Positions 48,001 to 61,345 of a stretch of DNA of 64,000 bases are shown here, piece after piece. The position numbers and the translations under genes are program-made. This DNA comes from Chamaea fasciata (Eukaryota; Chordata; Aves; Passeriformes; Sylviidae), in NCBI GenBank assembly GCA_029207755.1, contig JARCOQ010000064.1, positions 62,001 through 126,000 on the forward strand. The letters are read 5' to 3'. The notes below the pieces were generated by a model. The model made no database searches. It had not been told where the DNA came from and saw nothing but the letters and a program-made list of their open reading frames with translations. Every line of letters begins with the position of its first letter. Within the stretch, counting starts at the first letter, position 1.

Positions 48001-51000
48001 GGTAAATGCAAAGCAGTTTGAAGCTCACTGTAGGTTTAAATTTTAATCCAAGGGCTGATGGTCTGCAATATGATTACAGTCCTTCCAATGTCAAAAGTTA
48101 ACAGAGGAGTGGAGTCTATTTCAAATGACTGGCTCTAAACATCTCATAATTACATTAGATAAATTACACTTTACACATAATTGCAACAAGTTTTTGCCTT
48201 ATTAGGCACCGGTCTGAAATACTTGGCAGTTTCACAGTGAAACACTATTCCTCTAGATGCATTTGGATGAGGTCCTTACCCTTCTACCATCACAGTCAGG
48301 GATCTGCCACTGGCATAAAATTCCAGATGGATAATGCCAGCAATCCTAACTACTTCACAAAACAACAGGTAAGGAGGGAAATAGATTAATATGCTGTTCT
48401 TATCCCCTTTCAACTGACAGAAGTTCTGCATGCTTAAAAAAAACAATCCGGTTTTTCCATGACATCATTCGGCTTGAATACTAATGCTTTTCCTTAATGC
48501 AACTACATGTACACGGATGTACAACTTCTCTTTACACAGAAGAAACGCCCAACTTTACATGTTTTTCTTTACTCTGTTTCCCCTGATTATAATTCTAAGA
48601 TCCTTTCTGATTTTTATGCCATTTCCCTGTCTTAATTCTTCAGTGTTGTTAAATGAAGTGCCCCTCTCCATTCTGTGAAGATAGAGTGATTTACAGCAGC
48701 TGAAAATCAGGGGATTGTCCAGTAATTACAGCTTTTCTCAGTAAAGTCATAGTATTGGATTCATTAACAGTGTTTGGATTCATTAACAATTAAAGTTTAT
48801 TTCACTGAACAACAAGAACAAAGCTGGGTCGAGCTCCCTTGTTAGGCTTTGACACTTCTTTCAGGAAGACTACAATTCAACCCAGGGTTTCATTTTCTGT
48901 TTGGCTGCTTGTAAAATAGAAGGCATCTTGAAAATGATACTTCCATTTAGGGCTCTTACTGTGGACCTTACAGGCACTGTAAATGTGGAGTGGCTTTGTC
49001 TTAAACAGCCTAATCCTGCCCATTCCACAGAACAGACATTTGGAGTACAGCGACGATGGGAGCATGAAAACGCAGCATTAACAACTTCTTCAGTGCAAAG
49101 AGTAAGCACAATCCAAGTCTTGCTGTTTCCTTGGTAAGACCATAAGAAATGAGGCAGGGAAAGTGAATGTTTTGGGCTTGCAAGCCATTTTCCTTGAGCT
49201 GGGACATCTGCTGACTGCAAGGGGTTTCAGTTTGGAACTGAAGGCATGCTTTTTACACCGCTGCCATTAGACAGATTCTATCTGACACCCTACTTCAAAA
49301 TTAAAACTGCAGGCAAGTGGGTAAATAGGAGCAAAAATGGAAATTTTCAGTACTTGCTCACACCTTATTTTCAGATATTCTCCAAAATAGGGAGCAGCAC
49401 CAGTGAAAAGCACGTTTGCATCAACAGGGCCTGGATAGACTATCCCAGGTGATACAACCACTAACCCACAGATGACGTGAGAGGTTTCACAGCACAGTGT
49501 TTAAAATTCAAGCAGCAGAAGCCCTTCCACCAGAATTTCACCCTGCTTTGGGAACAGATCTTCTGTCTGTATCATTAATTTCTTTGTTTTCCAACTGAGT
49601 TGCTGTGCAGCAAGTATTGCAGCATCACTAAAGAAACAGAGCTGGAGCACAGAGCAGCTCAGCTGAGTGAACTTGCAGCTCAAACCATCAGAACCACCAA
49701 GAAAAAAAAGGCTGGGCCAGCTTTCTCAGCAGCCTGCTTGTGGCACTCAGACCTGAAATTACTCACTGCAAGTGTTCTCTCTAGGGTCTGACAGGACTGA
49801 CATATATTGGAATATATATAACAAAATGATAATGCAGCTTCAAAGAGTGACTCACAGAAAACCGGTGCTGGAGCACTCAGAATTCATAAGGGACTTTAAC
49901 CACAGTCACAACCCTCAGTTATTTGGTTGGCCTCCTTTATTCCTTTATTCTTGGGCTTTTCTTCCAGCTTTCTATCAACTGTGATATAAAACCATACTAA
50001 TTAATCCAAATAAGCACATGTGCTATGTATTTCTTTCAAGATGGGATAACTACATACTCATCATTCCTGAAAACAAGCCCACAGTAACCAAAACCGGTCA
50101 AAGCAACACTGTTGTTATAAATTACAGTCCCACAGCCATGGGTGTTCCTTGATGGAAGAAGAAGAAATATCAACCCAACCTCCTGGTCTGCTATGACAAC
50201 ATTTGTTATAAATCATGTTTTTCCAGTGTTCTATTTCAACTGCATAGATCAGTATCCAATAGAGAGCTCCTTAAGTCACAGACAAACCCACAAAAACTGC
50301 TTAAGACCAACATTCCACAAAAACATGACAAAAAAATTCAAAGCAACCTTATAGTAGAGAAAATGCGGATTTAATAGGAGCTTAACATTAAGAATCCCAT
50401 CCTCAAAATAATGCAAATTGATTTAAAGTGGATTTAGGGTTTTAAATGTTAAGAGCATAAAATTGAAGAATTAATTGAATTTACTGTTGGTTCAACATTG
50501 CTAATGTAAATGATAGATAACTGTATCGGGTCATTCTTGACTAAATTAAGTGCTATCTACCATTATTACATGACTAAAGGCTTTAAAAAATTCTGTTGTT
50601 AAATGCAATCAACTTTAAATTAAACTATGTGCATTCAGTCAGTGTCTTAAGCAATGATGAGGCAGAGATGCCTTAAGGTGGTAGTAGGGATTTAGACCTC
50701 CACAGCTTCTGATGTAAAATTTAAATAAGTTAGAATTTGAAAAAGCAAATTAACCTGTACTGCATTTTGCCCACAAAGCTCTTCCTTCCATTTTGATTTA
50801 CCACTGGTCTCCACTCATTAGATCAAAGCTCACAAAGTATTTTTGAGACCAACCAGCACTTTCAGCCCAATTTAAAAGTCACTGAAGGCAATGAAAATTA
50901 CTTCTGTCGGCTTCAGTAAGGCCTTCCACAATCTCAGTACTCAGTAGCTACAAGGAGTAGGACTGAGAGGGTCTGACCAACTTTGCTGAGGATATCACTT

Positions 51001-54000
51001 GGCAATCAAACATCATTGGAAAAAATCAGAGATTACTATTTATATTGCTTCAGCACAGCCACTGCTGTTCTGAGATTACCTGCTGCACAATGGAAAAAGC
51101 AAAAAAAAGGATGTGAAAATACATATACCGACACCTGACTTATACACATCAGTATTCATCAATTAAAAGAGCCTGTGATGACTTCTCCAAACTGTCACTG
51201 GGGAATGACAAGCAACAGTCATTTCAGCCAAACTGGTACTCACATATCCTCTTGGCTGTGGGAATTCTGGGTCACACCCATTTCTTTTACCATTTTTTCC
51301 TGCAATGTAACTGAAAGTGACATTGACATTTGTCCCTTGGAAAAGTTACTGTTATCCTCCTTGTTGACAGGATTATTCTACTGCCTGATGTTTTGTTTAT
51401 TTTCTAAGCAATTGCCAAGAATACTGTCTGTGCCTGTCATCTGTCTACACGTTGACTGGTATCTACGCATCACACTGGAAGATCAGAATCCTTAAAAGAA
51501 ACTTTCCTTCTCAACTCTTGAAAAGACATTCCCAACACCGCCGGTAGAATCTGAAGATGCCAGCTATTAGGAGACAGAATTGACCACAATTTAGTCAAAG
51601 TGCACCATCACACCTCCTACTAAGAAGGTTTTAAGAACTGGAAAGTCCATTCTTGTGGGAAATCCGCAGCGGGAGAAATGTGGCACTCAATATGAGTGAT
51701 CGGCAAATCTCGTTTATTGTTAATTCACACAATGCTTTTATAATAACACTAATAAGCTCATGCATATTGCAAAAGTTAAGCTCAGGATTGGTGCTCAGAT
51801 TAAAAGTCAGCTACGCCTCTTTCTACATTTCTTTGTGGTTACATAGTTTGAGTAAGTTTTTGTTTTACCGTGCTTCTCCCTCATATCTTTCAGCTACAAG
51901 GTCTTGTTATCGTATCCCAGCTGTGCTCAAGGACATGCGAACCTTACCGCCTTGCTGGTTCTCATGAGAGTGCCTGTGTGCTCAGCAAAGCTCTCTCATG
52001 TCTACGTGACCTTTTGCAGCTAGCCAGTTATCAATCACACTCTCCACATGTTCTATTCCTACTGTACAAGTCCTTGACCACGTAATTCCCATCTCCTGCG
52101 CTGGCCACTGACAGCTTTTCTACACAAAGTACATTAAGCAATCATCAACTCATTCAGGTTTGACTGCTGAAAAGTGCCATTAAGTATTAGCAAACATTAG
52201 ACACAATTAGTTTTGTCTGAGGGCAGGTAATGTTCCTAATCACATTTCCCTCACTCCCACATTTTAGGGATGAAAGTAGATCTTCTGACAGACCTGAGCT
52301 TGCTTCCATCATAAATCAAACGGGGTAAATTCCTGCAGCAATGGGTTCAGAGATCTCTTCCCTGCTTTGGAGGAAGGAGGAGGCTGGACAAGCATGGATG
52401 GGGTTGCTGAGGATGCAAAGAGACTCTCCACAACCACTGGATGGACATGTCAGACCCCTGAATAGCTCCGCTCCTGTGAAATTCCCAAGCTCAAGGCATG
52501 ATTCACTAATAAATTGTATGGATTACGCAGCATTTGCTTGAGGACAGATGTATCACTGCCTTCTGCAGGAGAAACTGTCAGACCCTCTCTGTGCTCATCA
52601 GTTTACAATTTTCACACCTTCTAGTGGCTGATCTGGAAAACACATCAGCCATTACCACGATGGATATAAACAACTAATATCCAAAATTCTTGTGAGGCAG
52701 CCCCTTCAGTACAGCTTGATAGCACAGGACATAGGTAGCCTAGGATAAATGCCAAACAGAGCAGAGAATTTCACCCCTGAACTGACATTTAAGAGTACAT
52801 TTCAATGGCTTATGCAGTGCAGACTTTCTGATGTTCTTTCTCCATCATTTTGTTAAGATTACACATCCAAACTTTCAAAGCACAGCATCCAAAATACAGA
52901 AATGCTCTCCCTAGACTGAATTTCTCCCCAGAGTTAATGATAGGATCAGATCAGCTGCAAAGCTACTGGTATTCAGATGTAAAACTTTTCAATTGAAGCA
53001 GACTATTTTCTTGGACAAAATCAATTAAGTGCAATAAATTTCATACATAGACCCCAAGGCTGGCAAGTGTCCCCTAATGTCACACTGAAGAAACCTGAGC
53101 CAAACAAATACCACCCTCCTCAGTCCTTTTCACGTACTCTTTTTGCTCATCAGTTGCACGAGAAAAGAAAATGCCCGTTTTTCCTGCTTGCTGGAGAATA
53201 GAGATACACATACCTTCAGTTAGACGTGGTTTTGGTAACACAAGTGATCTATAAAGTGTTCTTTTTGGGGTACAACAAAGAAAATAACACCTTCCAACAG
53301 TTTCCAACATAACCTTAACCAGCTGAGGAGACAATTCAGAGAGAAGAGCATTTAAATTACTGTACACGCTCAAATAGAACATTTTTGTTCCTCAGCACAT
53401 TGCTAAGGTACAGACTGCTGCACCTTGTGACAACACCATGGAGATGGGCCGCTAAAAAACTACCCTTTATTTTTTACCTTCTATTAGTAAGGGTGTACGA
53501 CTTTTCACATGCTCCCAGATAGATGCAAGATAACAGAAACCCACTCCATAAAATATTTCAAAACACACTCAAGAAATTTACATTCCAGAAGCTTGGATTC
53601 TTGATGCCTATTCCTGCTACCTCATGTAAAGACCTTTTAAGGAAAGCACACAGTAAGCAGTATTTCTGATCCTGTTTTGAAGAACTCCAACATTAAAAGG
53701 AATTATTTATCTGCTTTTTTCTACAACTTCCTAAGAAAGTATCATTTATATTACACACTTATATTATTTAGACTAAAAAGGACTGATTTCAGCATCAAGA
53801 CTGTGTAGTGATCTCAGTTTCATCTTTCTATTCAATCCCTTTAAACTCACATTAAAAGAATATTTAAATGCATAGACAGAATATTTCAAATGCAAAAAAA
53901 CTATGGCAAACACATGGATACAAATGTACAACTAAAACTTAGCCTGCCAGGCCTACATGCAATATTTTTCTCTCTCTCTTAGGTTAACTGTGCAATTTAA

Positions 54001-54231
54001 CAAACACAAAAAATGGCACGCAAATTATGGATGTTGAATGTGAATGCTCTTGTAAATTAGGTGACACAGCAAACAAATCAAAACGAAAATACACTAAGAA
54101 AAAGAAAAATTGGAAATATTAACATAAAGCAGGCTTCACAAATGTATTCAGGAAATCCTAACAGTTGCTTAGGAAAAATGGGAAATTAGCAGCTGCATTT
54201 TTAAGGAACTACGTAGTATTTCAATAATGTA

Positions 54232-54262
54232 TATATGTGTGTGTATATATATATATATATCT
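54232..54262. repeat. (GT)n(TA)n simple repeat
   Basis: GTGTGTGTATATATATATAT tract. Confidence 0.9.
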
Positions 54263-54794
54263 CTCAAAGATACAGAAACAAGAATGGGGGGAACAAATTT
54301 TGAAAACACCTTAATGTACCTTGATAATGTTGAAAGGCAGAAGTCATTTAAACAACAGGAAACCCACAAACCCAATAGCCAACATGAAAGAAACAATACT
54401 AACACTTAAGATACTGATAACAAATATTAGTTTTCATTAGGAATGTAAGTGTACCATCAGGCCCATAGTTCCATTTAACCCCATCAGAAGGGGTTAATTA
54501 ACATTAACTTTTGGTAAATTTCTGCATAAGAGTTGAGCTAGTAAATACTGAACCTCTCTGAGCAGAGGTGAGCAGGCAGGAGCAGTACAGCATTACTCAG
54601 ATCACGAAGGCCATCGTGACCCCAAAGAGCTGTGACAAACCTGCAGCAAGCAGAGGGTATGGCTCTCAGATGTGGACACCAGGAGGATTAATGGTCAATT
54701 TAGTCGAAGACACAGGGTTCAGAGGGCTTTGCTCCCCAGACTGTCCTTTAAGCCCTACAGAATCTCCAGATTTATGAATTTATGCAGGGAGTCA

Positions 54795-54885
54795 CAGAAA
54801 ATACAACTCCCTTCTTTTAGAAGGTATATGGAAATGCAAAATACAACTCCCTTCTTGAAAAAGGTGTATGTAAATATATGGAAAA
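54795..54885. repeat. ~45-bp tandem duplication
   Basis: Two adjacent copies each begin AAAATACAACTCCCTTCTT and end near a GGT(A/G)TATG(G/T)AAAT block. Confidence 0.85.
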
Positions 54886-55193
54886 CCTACACATGGACCC
54901 ACCAACACAATCCAGTCATTTCAATGTTGGCCTGAATGTACCACCAACATGTAATTTTGGAATACATTCAAGTTACACTAGAAATGAGCATAAAAAACCA
55001 CAGAAAATCCTGTCATATTTCTGGCATTCCTTGAACGTTAGGAGACTACATTATTTTCCAACTTATTATCAACTGTATGAAAATAGAGAGTGACATTCCT
55101 TCTAGCTAGAAGAAAACATGTTTATATTTAGTTGACTCAGAACTGCAACATTGAAAGAACATTTATTCTCCCAAATGTGAAATAGCCTCCTAC

Positions 55194-55269
55194 CTTGAAT
55201 GATCTGTTCAGCGTGTTGCTTTTCAAATCAGCGAAATGATCTTTTTTTTTTGACAGATCACTAAATAAG
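55194..55269 (-). CDS. Candidate internal exon of the unidentified minus-strand gene
   Basis: Flanked by a good acceptor (CTGCCTTCTCCAG) and a GTAGGA donor. It is open in one frame, with residues beginning LFSDLSKKKDHFADLK and ending LNRSFK. Its phase does not join directly to the exon at 42,016, so at least one exon would lie between. It might instead be chance. Confidence 0.3.
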
Positions 55270-55739
55270 CTGGAGAAGGCAGTGCATCAGCAGCACAGGA
55301 CAGTTATTGCCTCCGACACCTGGCTGCAGCAGAGGAATTCCTTTGCAATGGAATGGAGAGTAACTAACCCATGCCTCTGCTGACTCCAGCTGTCAGTCAG
55401 CACTGCCAGCTGGATGCATCACACACCTCAGAGATGGAACCAGAGCCCCACACTGGACAGACAGCAACATTACGGGACTGGATTTGGACAGCCAGAGGAA
55501 CACGAGTGGTGTTAGTGAGTTTTAGACACTCGAAAATACCGTGGGCCGAACACAGAGTTTGCCTTCCCCTGTTTTTGTTGCAAAGTTATGCTGGAGACAT
55601 AAGCGTAGTGCTTGGGTCGGGCACGAATCCTACAAGCAGGGAATGCGTCCTGACAGTGTCTGAGCCTCAGCAGGGACAATGCACAGCAGCGACCGAGGGA
55701 ATTCCTCCGCCACGGCGCAGGAGTCAGGCCTCTGGATCT

Positions 55740-56880
55740 GGGCTCAGCACGGCCAAGTTGCCGTGTTTGGAGCGGCTCGGGGGCTGCCCCCGGGGAGCGC
55801 GGGGCTCGAGCGTGGAACGGACACGCGGACAAACGGCCCCAGGGCTCCAGTTGCAGCGGCGGCAGCGGCAGCAGCGAGTCTACGGAGTCTACGGCGTCTA
55901 CGACCCCTCCCCGTCCCTCTCTTGTTCCTCCTCTCCCTCTCCCGCTGTGCCGCACTCTGTCTCGGTGTCCCGCAGCCTCTCCCGGTGTCCCTTTCCCGAC
56001 CCCCCCGGCCCCTCTCGGCGTCCCCGTCCCGGCCCGTCCCTCTCCCCCCGCAGGGCTGGGCCACGCCCCGGGCCCGCCCCCGGCCCCGGGCGTCCCGCCG
56101 CGGTCTCGGCTCCGCCCGGCTCTGGCGGTGCTGGCTGTGGCGGTGCTGGGCGGGCATCAGTGCCTGGGGCCAGGGCGGCATCGCTGCGCTTTGGCTGCGC
56201 CTGTCCCGAGCCCGGCCCCGGCTCCGGCCCCGCCCCGCCCCCGGCCCCGGCTCGGCCCCGCCCCCGGCTCCGCCCCCGGCCCCGGCCCCGCTCCGTCCCC
56301 CGCCCCCGCCCGAGCCCCCGGCGCCGCCCCCAGCCCCGCGGCCCCGCCCCCGGCCCCGCCCCGGCTCCTCCCGGGCCCCGCGGAGGACACACGCGACGCG
56401 GCGCGGCCGCTCCCGCCGCCTCCGCCGCGGCTTGCCCGGCCCGAGCTCCGCCGCTCGGCAGCGCAGCCGCCGGCCTCGAGCCGCCGGGGCCCGGGGCGGG
56501 TGGGGATGGCCGGCCCGGGGCGCTCGGGGGGCGGTCGGGGGCCGTGTCTGGCCCCGGGCCGAGCGCTGAGGGCCGCGTGTCGCCCGCAGGGGAGGCGCGG
56601 GAGGCCCTGCAGGACCGGTCCCGGCTGGGTTCGCTGCCGGGGCGCGGAGGCTTCGGCAGCGTCTGCTCGGGGACGCGGCTCTCGGACGGCGCCCCGGTGA
56701 GCGGCGGGGCTGGCGGCGGGCGGAGGAGGAGGAGGAGGGCGGAGGAGGAGGAGGAGAAGATCGGGGCGCGGCGGGGCAGGCGGCGAGCTGAGCCCGCTGC
56801 TGGCCTTTGCTCGCAGGTGGCCATCAAATGCGTGCCCCGGGCCCGCATCCGGCACTGGGGCGAGCTGGTGAGTGAGCGGG
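55740..56880. promoter_or_regulatory. CpG island
   Basis: Very GC- and CpG-rich, in sharp contrast to the AT-rich flanks on both sides. It contains the PIM1-like exons and may also serve the proposed minus-strand gene. Confidence 0.8.
56040..56867 (+). pseudogene. PIM1L: PIM1-like kinase, 5' exons only (truncated or continuing out of view)
   Basis: Exon 2 (56590-56696) and exon 3 (56817-56867) encode the start of a PIM kinase domain: REALQDRSRLGSLPGRGGFG with a GSV continuation, then VAIKCVPRARIRHWGEL, including the catalytic lysine. Exon borders match those of PIM1, which also breaks after WGEL. A proline/arginine/alanine-rich exon 1 ends at 56,499 in phase 1; its start is uncertain because no in-frame ATG lies close by (nearest about 55,433 and 55,371). 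The leucine before the glycine loop is proline. No exon for the rest of the domain is seen in the next 7 kb, although PIM genes are normally compact, and PIM-like GC-rich sequence stops near 56,910. Most likely a truncated copy; a very long intron or an assembly join are alternatives. Confidence 0.7.
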
Positions 56881-59800
56881 GCCAGCGGGAGAAGCTGGGG
56901 CCCGGCATTGTGCAGGTTGCATTGTGATTTTTGTGTAGCATGAGGTGATGTTGAAAAGAGCAGTTGGAATAGAGTTTGCAAAGGCAAAAGTGTGATCTTA
57001 GAACTGTCAAACAGTATAGAATTCCTTCAATATCTTTATCCCCCATCAAGTTAAGGTGTGGTATTCAGTGGAGTTAGTGGAAATTGGAGGGATTTACTAC
57101 TGTACAATCTCGTGCCTCTTGCAATTAGAAGAATAATGAGATTTTAGTAAATCAAAAGGTAGTTTTCATTCAGTTTGGACTTGGATACGTAAATTACTCC
57201 TGTTGGAAAAAAATGGATTAGAGATTGTAAATGTTTAGAAGCTGAAGCATAATCCCTGCTTTGGCTATAAATAAGGAATATCATACACAGAATGGATTAT
57301 TCTGAACCCCCGTCGGAGGCCTTCAGAGTCAACCTTACAGGTCTCATGGTATCAAAACTGGGAGGAACTATCCTGTATCTTTTCTCTTAATTCTTGCTCT
57401 TTAGAACTTTAATTATTCTGGATTACTCAAATAATCCACAGGAATAATAGAATAGGCATGATGATAGGATGATATGGCAGTATATCTTTTTTTGGTAATT
57501 ATTTAATTATGCTCCATGACTTGAGAAAGGAAAATATTTAAATGATCAATCATATTCTTGAGCTAAATCTTGATATCAATACAGAAGGTTACACATGATT
57601 TCCAATCTATAACCTTTGACTGTATGTTTAAAAGACATTAATTATAAGTACATAAAAATATTCCAATGACAATAAGCATGGTAATTGTAGTTTATGAATT
57701 CAGTCTTTTGGAGTGGATAAATTAAGCAAGCAGAGAGGCTCATGAGGAAGTATTCAGAGAATGCAGAAATTGTGCCTAATATGAAGTAAACAATGATAGG
57801 CCCTATCCTTTCTCGACTTTATAATGGTCAATAAGGCAAAAAGTTAAACCCAAGCATGATAATATAGCACAAAATTGATCTAATTAAATATTCTGAAGAG
57901 AAATTAGAAGGTGGGTTCAGTGGCACTCAAACTGGCACCAGGCAAACTAATAACAAGGCCAAAACCTCTGGGGAGAGTAGTGAAAGGCCCCAAGGTTTTT
58001 GGTGGAGAGTTGCAGTGAAAAGTGTGTTTACAAACTTCAGTCTCATGTTGGCAGCTGCTCTAATTCTCTAGACTCCATCCATTTCCCCAGTGCAGTGTTT
58101 TGGTGGACGCATGGTTATCTTCTAAATAATCTTGGACTTCCTCCTAATTGTTCTGACTTTTTTTCTGTGTGAGAGAGACAATTTTAGGCCAGGCATTGTT
58201 TGCCATGCTCTGGTTTTCATGGCTCTACTCTAGTACCTAGAGTACCTAGGTGTCCACTATAGCCAGAAGATCAGGCAAATGTCTTCTTTTTGGCAGTATT
58301 TCCTGGAGTGAATGTCTGTCATACATTGGTCGGGCAGAGCTGGAATTTATAAGACAGGATAGCCCACTTGGTTTGCCTAGTAGCTTGGAAGATAATAAAG
58401 GTGATGAACAAATCTCCAGTAACTCTAAATGGAGTTACCTAGATATACTAACTCTAAACTGAGTTACCTGGATATCCTGAGATGAGAACAAGTCTGAGGG
58501 GTTCAAGAAGAGACTGTAGGAAAAGCTCTTGAATGTTGACCTCTTAGATGTTGATGTGAAATGAGGAGACAGGGGAAGGAGGCAGCTCTTAGGAACAGAA
58601 TTATTCCTTTTATCCTCTATATGCCTGTTGAAGTACTGCCTTCCCTTAGGGGGATAACTCAAGCAAACACCTGTTGAATGCCATTGTGTTTTCGTGGATG
58701 ATTTAGGGATGGCTGCCCATTTCTAGTGATCCTGTTCAGAAGTGATTTAAGATGTGCGGTAGTGTAGACAGAAAGTCAAGCTAGAGCTGCTGTGACAGTG
58801 CTTCCAGCATGTGTCAGCATCCTGAGTGTTGTGAGCTAAACCTGAAATTTGATTTAAACTGCCTGATATCTGCCAAGGGGCAGGATATCATTGCTAGAGA
58901 GAAATCCTCTCATCTTCCGCGACTCCATCCCCAGTCAGATGGAAGAACAGGTTGGTATCCAGAGGTGAATGGCACTGGACCTTTGCGAGGCACAGAAATC
59001 ATCCATATCCCCATGCTTTTAAGGAAAAGGATTCTGAGCAGAGGGCCCTTTGACTCTGCAGCAGAAACTGTTTGGAAAAACTTGCTTTAATAATAAGATT
59101 CTGACTGAAGACTTTTGCAGAGGATGGTTTGCTTATGGAAATGGTCAAGCGGTCGTTCTGGTATTTGGACACCAGGTTACAAAAAGAGGAAAACTACTGT
59201 ATCGGTGTACATGAAGTGAATTGAAAAGTAGATTAAAGGAAAAGTTCAGAAGCCAAAGCTGGAGAGAGGTTCAGAGTAACCCAAAATTGCCATCCAAGAT
59301 CTTGGGGAGGAGGGTTGTAACCTTTCTGAAATATTACTGCGCATGTACTCCCTAACTAATACATTGGGTGTGTTAGACCAAACCAGACAATTAATTTTTA
59401 ACACAGAAGGACTTTGAGGACAACTCTGACACCCAGAGGAAAGAAAAGGCTTTATGGAAAGTTTCCATCTTTGAATCACTGCTAAAGTAGAAGTGGTGTT
59501 TTGTTAGTGGAAAATGTCAGTGAAATTTGCAATAATTGTGTCTTCCTGAGAGGTGTCACTACAGTAAATCCCCTTTGTGGAATGGTTAAGTCACAATTGA
59601 AATTTGGTGGTGTGCAGTAGTCCATTGTTCTGGTACTTAAACTCTTTGGGGAACAGTCCCCATAAGGGGTAATGATTTGCTGGTGGCCAAGAAGTGTATT
59701 TTCTGTATGATCCAGGTGGAGAAGTAAAGGAAGAAATGCTGTGAAATAGACACATTTTTTGTACACCTGAAAAGAGACTTGGATGTGATATGCAGGCAGA

Positions 59801-61251
59801 TATCGGCTTTAAATTAGATGTAGTCAATGTTAATGGTATTAACATACAGATCTTTATCAGCAGAGGTGTATTCAGGCTTCTTCTATTTTCCTGTCCATTT
59901 GCTTCAGTGTAGCAGTGTGAGATGAAAGCCCAAGGCTTTGCAGACTGGCTCCTCCTTTGTGCCCCGGGTGTGTGATCATTGTTTGAGGCAGGGAACAGGT
60001 AGACCTGAGAAACAGTGAGAATGCCAGCACAGGGGCTCCTGCTGCATGTGCTGATACATCCCTTGTATGGGATGGAGACTGCCCACTTGGTTTGAGGATT
60101 TGCTTCCAGGCACCTAATTTCTCTGAGATGGTGTCATTTTCTCTGTAAATGTGCCTCTATGGCTATAGCTGCAAAGAGTTTAGTCTGAACAGTATTCATC
60201 GGTTTGATTGTTTCCTGCTCCCTCTGACTTTGTGGTGCACAAGTCGACCTAAATGTCTCAATAATGAATTATTGCTGGGTAATTAATCAGCTTCCCCTGC
60301 TTTAGAGAGTTGCCTCCTAGAACTTACCATAATTCACCTCCATCAGCCAATACATACAGACATTAATTGCCTCATAATATTGTCAGGAAGATGTCAGGTA
60401 GTACTGACAGGGTGTGAGTGCATCTCTTTGATCTAAGCAAATTTTGTTAGTGTTTTGCCCCTAATCTCATTCTACACATTTATCTTGCCAGTGCCGTGAG
60501 CTGGACTGAGGACACATCATCAGGGTGCAGTCAGGAGCAATTTGTCCATATGAACAGTGATTTCAGATTTGCAATGGGAAGTGAGTAATTCCCCAGCAGG
60601 TAAGTCACAAAACCAGTTACTGACAGCTGGGACAGTGGAAATTCTCCTTGTAGTGGCCTTGTTTTAAACACCAAGATGAAAATATGGTGCATGCTTCGAA
60701 GGTGCAAACAATGTCTGCTCTCATTTCACTCAGTGAAATTTGCTCAGCTTCATTTTGGAGCACTGGAGATATTTTAGTATTTCAAAGTGTATCAAACTAT
60801 TTGCCCAGTATTTGGAAAAGCTACTCAGATTTAGTGGAAATGTTTCTATTTCAGACCCAAACCACTTTGATATTTGTTAATTTTATTAGTGTATTGAAGT
60901 TGATTGACACTGGGAAAAGTGATCCTGTTTCTTCAATTGATAACACCACAGGAATTGCCTTTTTCTTAATCTTTATTTGGATGCCTCCCTGTCCCTATGG
61001 AACAATGGGTTTGAAGATGCAGTGAGGTAGACCACTGGAAGGAAAAGGCCAGGCTAAATATTCCTTGCAATAAATAGGCCTCTTTCCCTTGACTTCAAAG
61101 GAAAAAAAAAAAAAAGGCTAATTAAATACAATTGAGGGGAAGAGGAAAAAAATGAGATCCTTTGATTTGAACACACTTTGGAGCAGAGCATGGAGAGATA
61201 GGAGAATGATCTCTGTGAGATGAATAAGTTGCCTCTCCTGCTGCATTTGTT

Positions 61252-61345
61252 TTGGGGTGGGTGAATCATTTCTTGAGGATTTTTTTTTTAAAAGTTGGAT
61301 TTGACTTGGTTGATATTCCTTTCAGCATCTAGATTTTCTATTTTG
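61252..61345 (+). repeat. Direct repeat copy A (~95 bp)
   Basis: Matches 63,740-63,838 with few changes, including AAGTTGGATTTGACTTGGTT and ATTCCTTTCAGCATCTAGAT. The copies are about 2.49 kb apart and homology stops on both sides. Confidence 0.88.

Larger units (their letters stand above)
42020..55190. other. 13-kb AT-rich stretch without a clear gene
   Basis: Ordinary AT-rich sequence with short simple repeats: a GTT run near 42,113, G/T-rich low complexity at 44,965-45,060 and a (GT/TA)n at 54,232-54,262. There are two small tandem duplications (48,757-48,790 and 54,795-54,885). It could be the intron(s) of the minus-strand gene ending at 41.1 kb. One weak minus-strand exon candidate is 53,217-53,251 (reading SLVLPKPRLTE, GTATGT donor). 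Confidence 0.45.

Noticed and set aside
55371..56927. 518-codon open frame on the plus strand (and a 383-codon one on the minus strand)
   Set aside because: Long only because the CpG island has few stop codons. The real signal is the short PIM-like exons; the frame runs through their splice sites.
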